The position numbers and the translations under genes were made by a program. The notes beneath the pieces are model-generated. The model saw nothing but the letters and a program-made list of their open reading frames with translations, was not told where the DNA came from and ran no database searches. A stretch of 5,137 nucleotides of DNA from CADDYX01 sp045809945 (GTDB lineage Bacteria > Verrucomicrobiota > Verrucomicrobiia > Chthoniobacterales > UBA10450), in NCBI GenBank assembly GCA_045809945.1, contig JBJMWW010000097.1, positions 1 to 5,137 on the forward strand, written 5' to 3'. Positions 4,797 to 5,137 of the stretch are shown piece by piece. Every line of letters begins with the position of its first letter. The stretch's first letter is position 1.

Positions 4797-5137
4797 GTTG
4801 ACCCCTTCGCGCTTGCCGTCGTACCACAAAGCCAACCGGTCACGCGTTTTCACGGCGCTCGGCCCGCGAAGAAAGAGGATGAACATCTGGCCGAAAATCT
4901 TACCTGGCGAATGCATGCGCAGTTTACGGCCCGATGTCGCGACCGGCTGTCGCAGAATTACAAATCGTCCGAGCTTTTTCAGCGCCTGCGAAAAGTAGAC
5001 TTCTTCACCCGCGAAGTACTGCTCATCGAAACCGCCGACCGCGCGAAAATTCTCCGACGTCGTAAACAGGAACGCTCCTGCGCCGAGATTAAAGCCGAAA
5101 TAGAAAACGGAAAAGACAGCCAACAGGGCGTTGCTCC
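4788..5137 (-). CDS. C-terminal part of a family 2 glycosyltransferase (5' end outside window)
   Basis: The frame is open to the right edge, giving 115 complete codons before TAG at 4790-4788; the TTG at 5123-5121 is inside the gene and need not be the start. The visible part holds a hydrophobic patch (AVFSVFYFGFNLGAGAFLFTT), then VGGFDEQYFAGEEVYFSQALKK, where the GGFDE and GEE acids fit the acceptor-side and catalytic-base acidic motifs of GT2 (GT-A fold) enzymes. RFVIL, then VATSGRKLR follows, matching the TS-x-R(R/K) end of such proteins. A second hydrophobic stretch, GKIFGQMFILFLRG, suggests membrane contact. The nucleotide-sugar-binding N-terminal half is missing, so donor and acceptor cannot be assigned; synthesis of a surface glycan or glycolipid is the general expectation. 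It lies 88 bp upstream of rpsO on the same strand and is probably a separate unit. Confidence 0.8.
   Translation of the reverse strand, partial: SNALLAVFSVFYFGFNLGAGAFLFTTSENFRAVGGFDEQYFAGEEVYFSQALKKLGRFVILRQPVATSGRKLRMHSPGKIFGQMFILFLRGPSAVKTRDRLALWYDGKREGVNGR

Noticed and set aside
4349..4801. Plus-strand 150-codon frame opposite rpsO
   Set aside because: It is antisense to the clearly conserved S15 gene and spans its promoter and leader region.

Overview
The window looks like a high-GC Gram-negative chromosome segment, most plausibly a soil-type Verrucomicrobiota. This is inferred from the style of the rpsO/pnp proteins and from the GTAGCCGCGG-type palindromic repeat, which I recall from such genomes; no 16S or other direct taxonomic marker is present. 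It carries two gene blocks that converge near position 2000-2086. There is no tRNA, rRNA, CRISPR array or complete insertion sequence.

Left block, plus strand (1-2000): the last 39 codons of a probable class I SAM-dependent methyltransferase; a 67-bp imperfect palindromic repeat; a 441-residue membrane protein joining a PAP2 lipid-phosphatase/transferase domain to a dual-specificity protein-tyrosine-phosphatase domain (YnbD-like); and, 21 bp further on, a 141-residue protein with three predicted membrane segments and no recognised family. A methyltransferase end followed by a PAP2-DSP fusion resembles the order ynbC-ynbD of the Escherichia coli ynbABCD phospholipid-type locus, so the window probably starts inside the distal part of such a locus.

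Junction (1999-2086): a 70-bp element with 24-bp near-perfect terminal inverted repeats, bounded by an exact 9-bp direct repeat. It reads as a small non-autonomous transposable element (MITE/REP-like) inserted at the meeting point of two convergent genes. Removing it and one repeat copy leaves the two stop codons about 6 bp apart. It now supplies a strong hairpin on both strands.

Right block, minus strand (5137-2086, read right to left): the C-terminal 115 residues of a family 2 glycosyltransferase, then rpsO (ribosomal protein S15), then pnp (polynucleotide phosphorylase). rpsO-pnp is the classical pair. The 181-bp gap between them holds two hairpins, a candidate pnp promoter with a TACAAT -10 box, and a good Shine-Dalgarno sequence, an arrangement reminiscent of the E. 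coli pnp leader that is self-regulated through RNase III and PNPase.

The right block is core RNA metabolism and translation. The left block is accessory membrane-lipid chemistry. The most informative non-coding features are the two palindromic elements flanking the phosphatase/membrane-protein pair.
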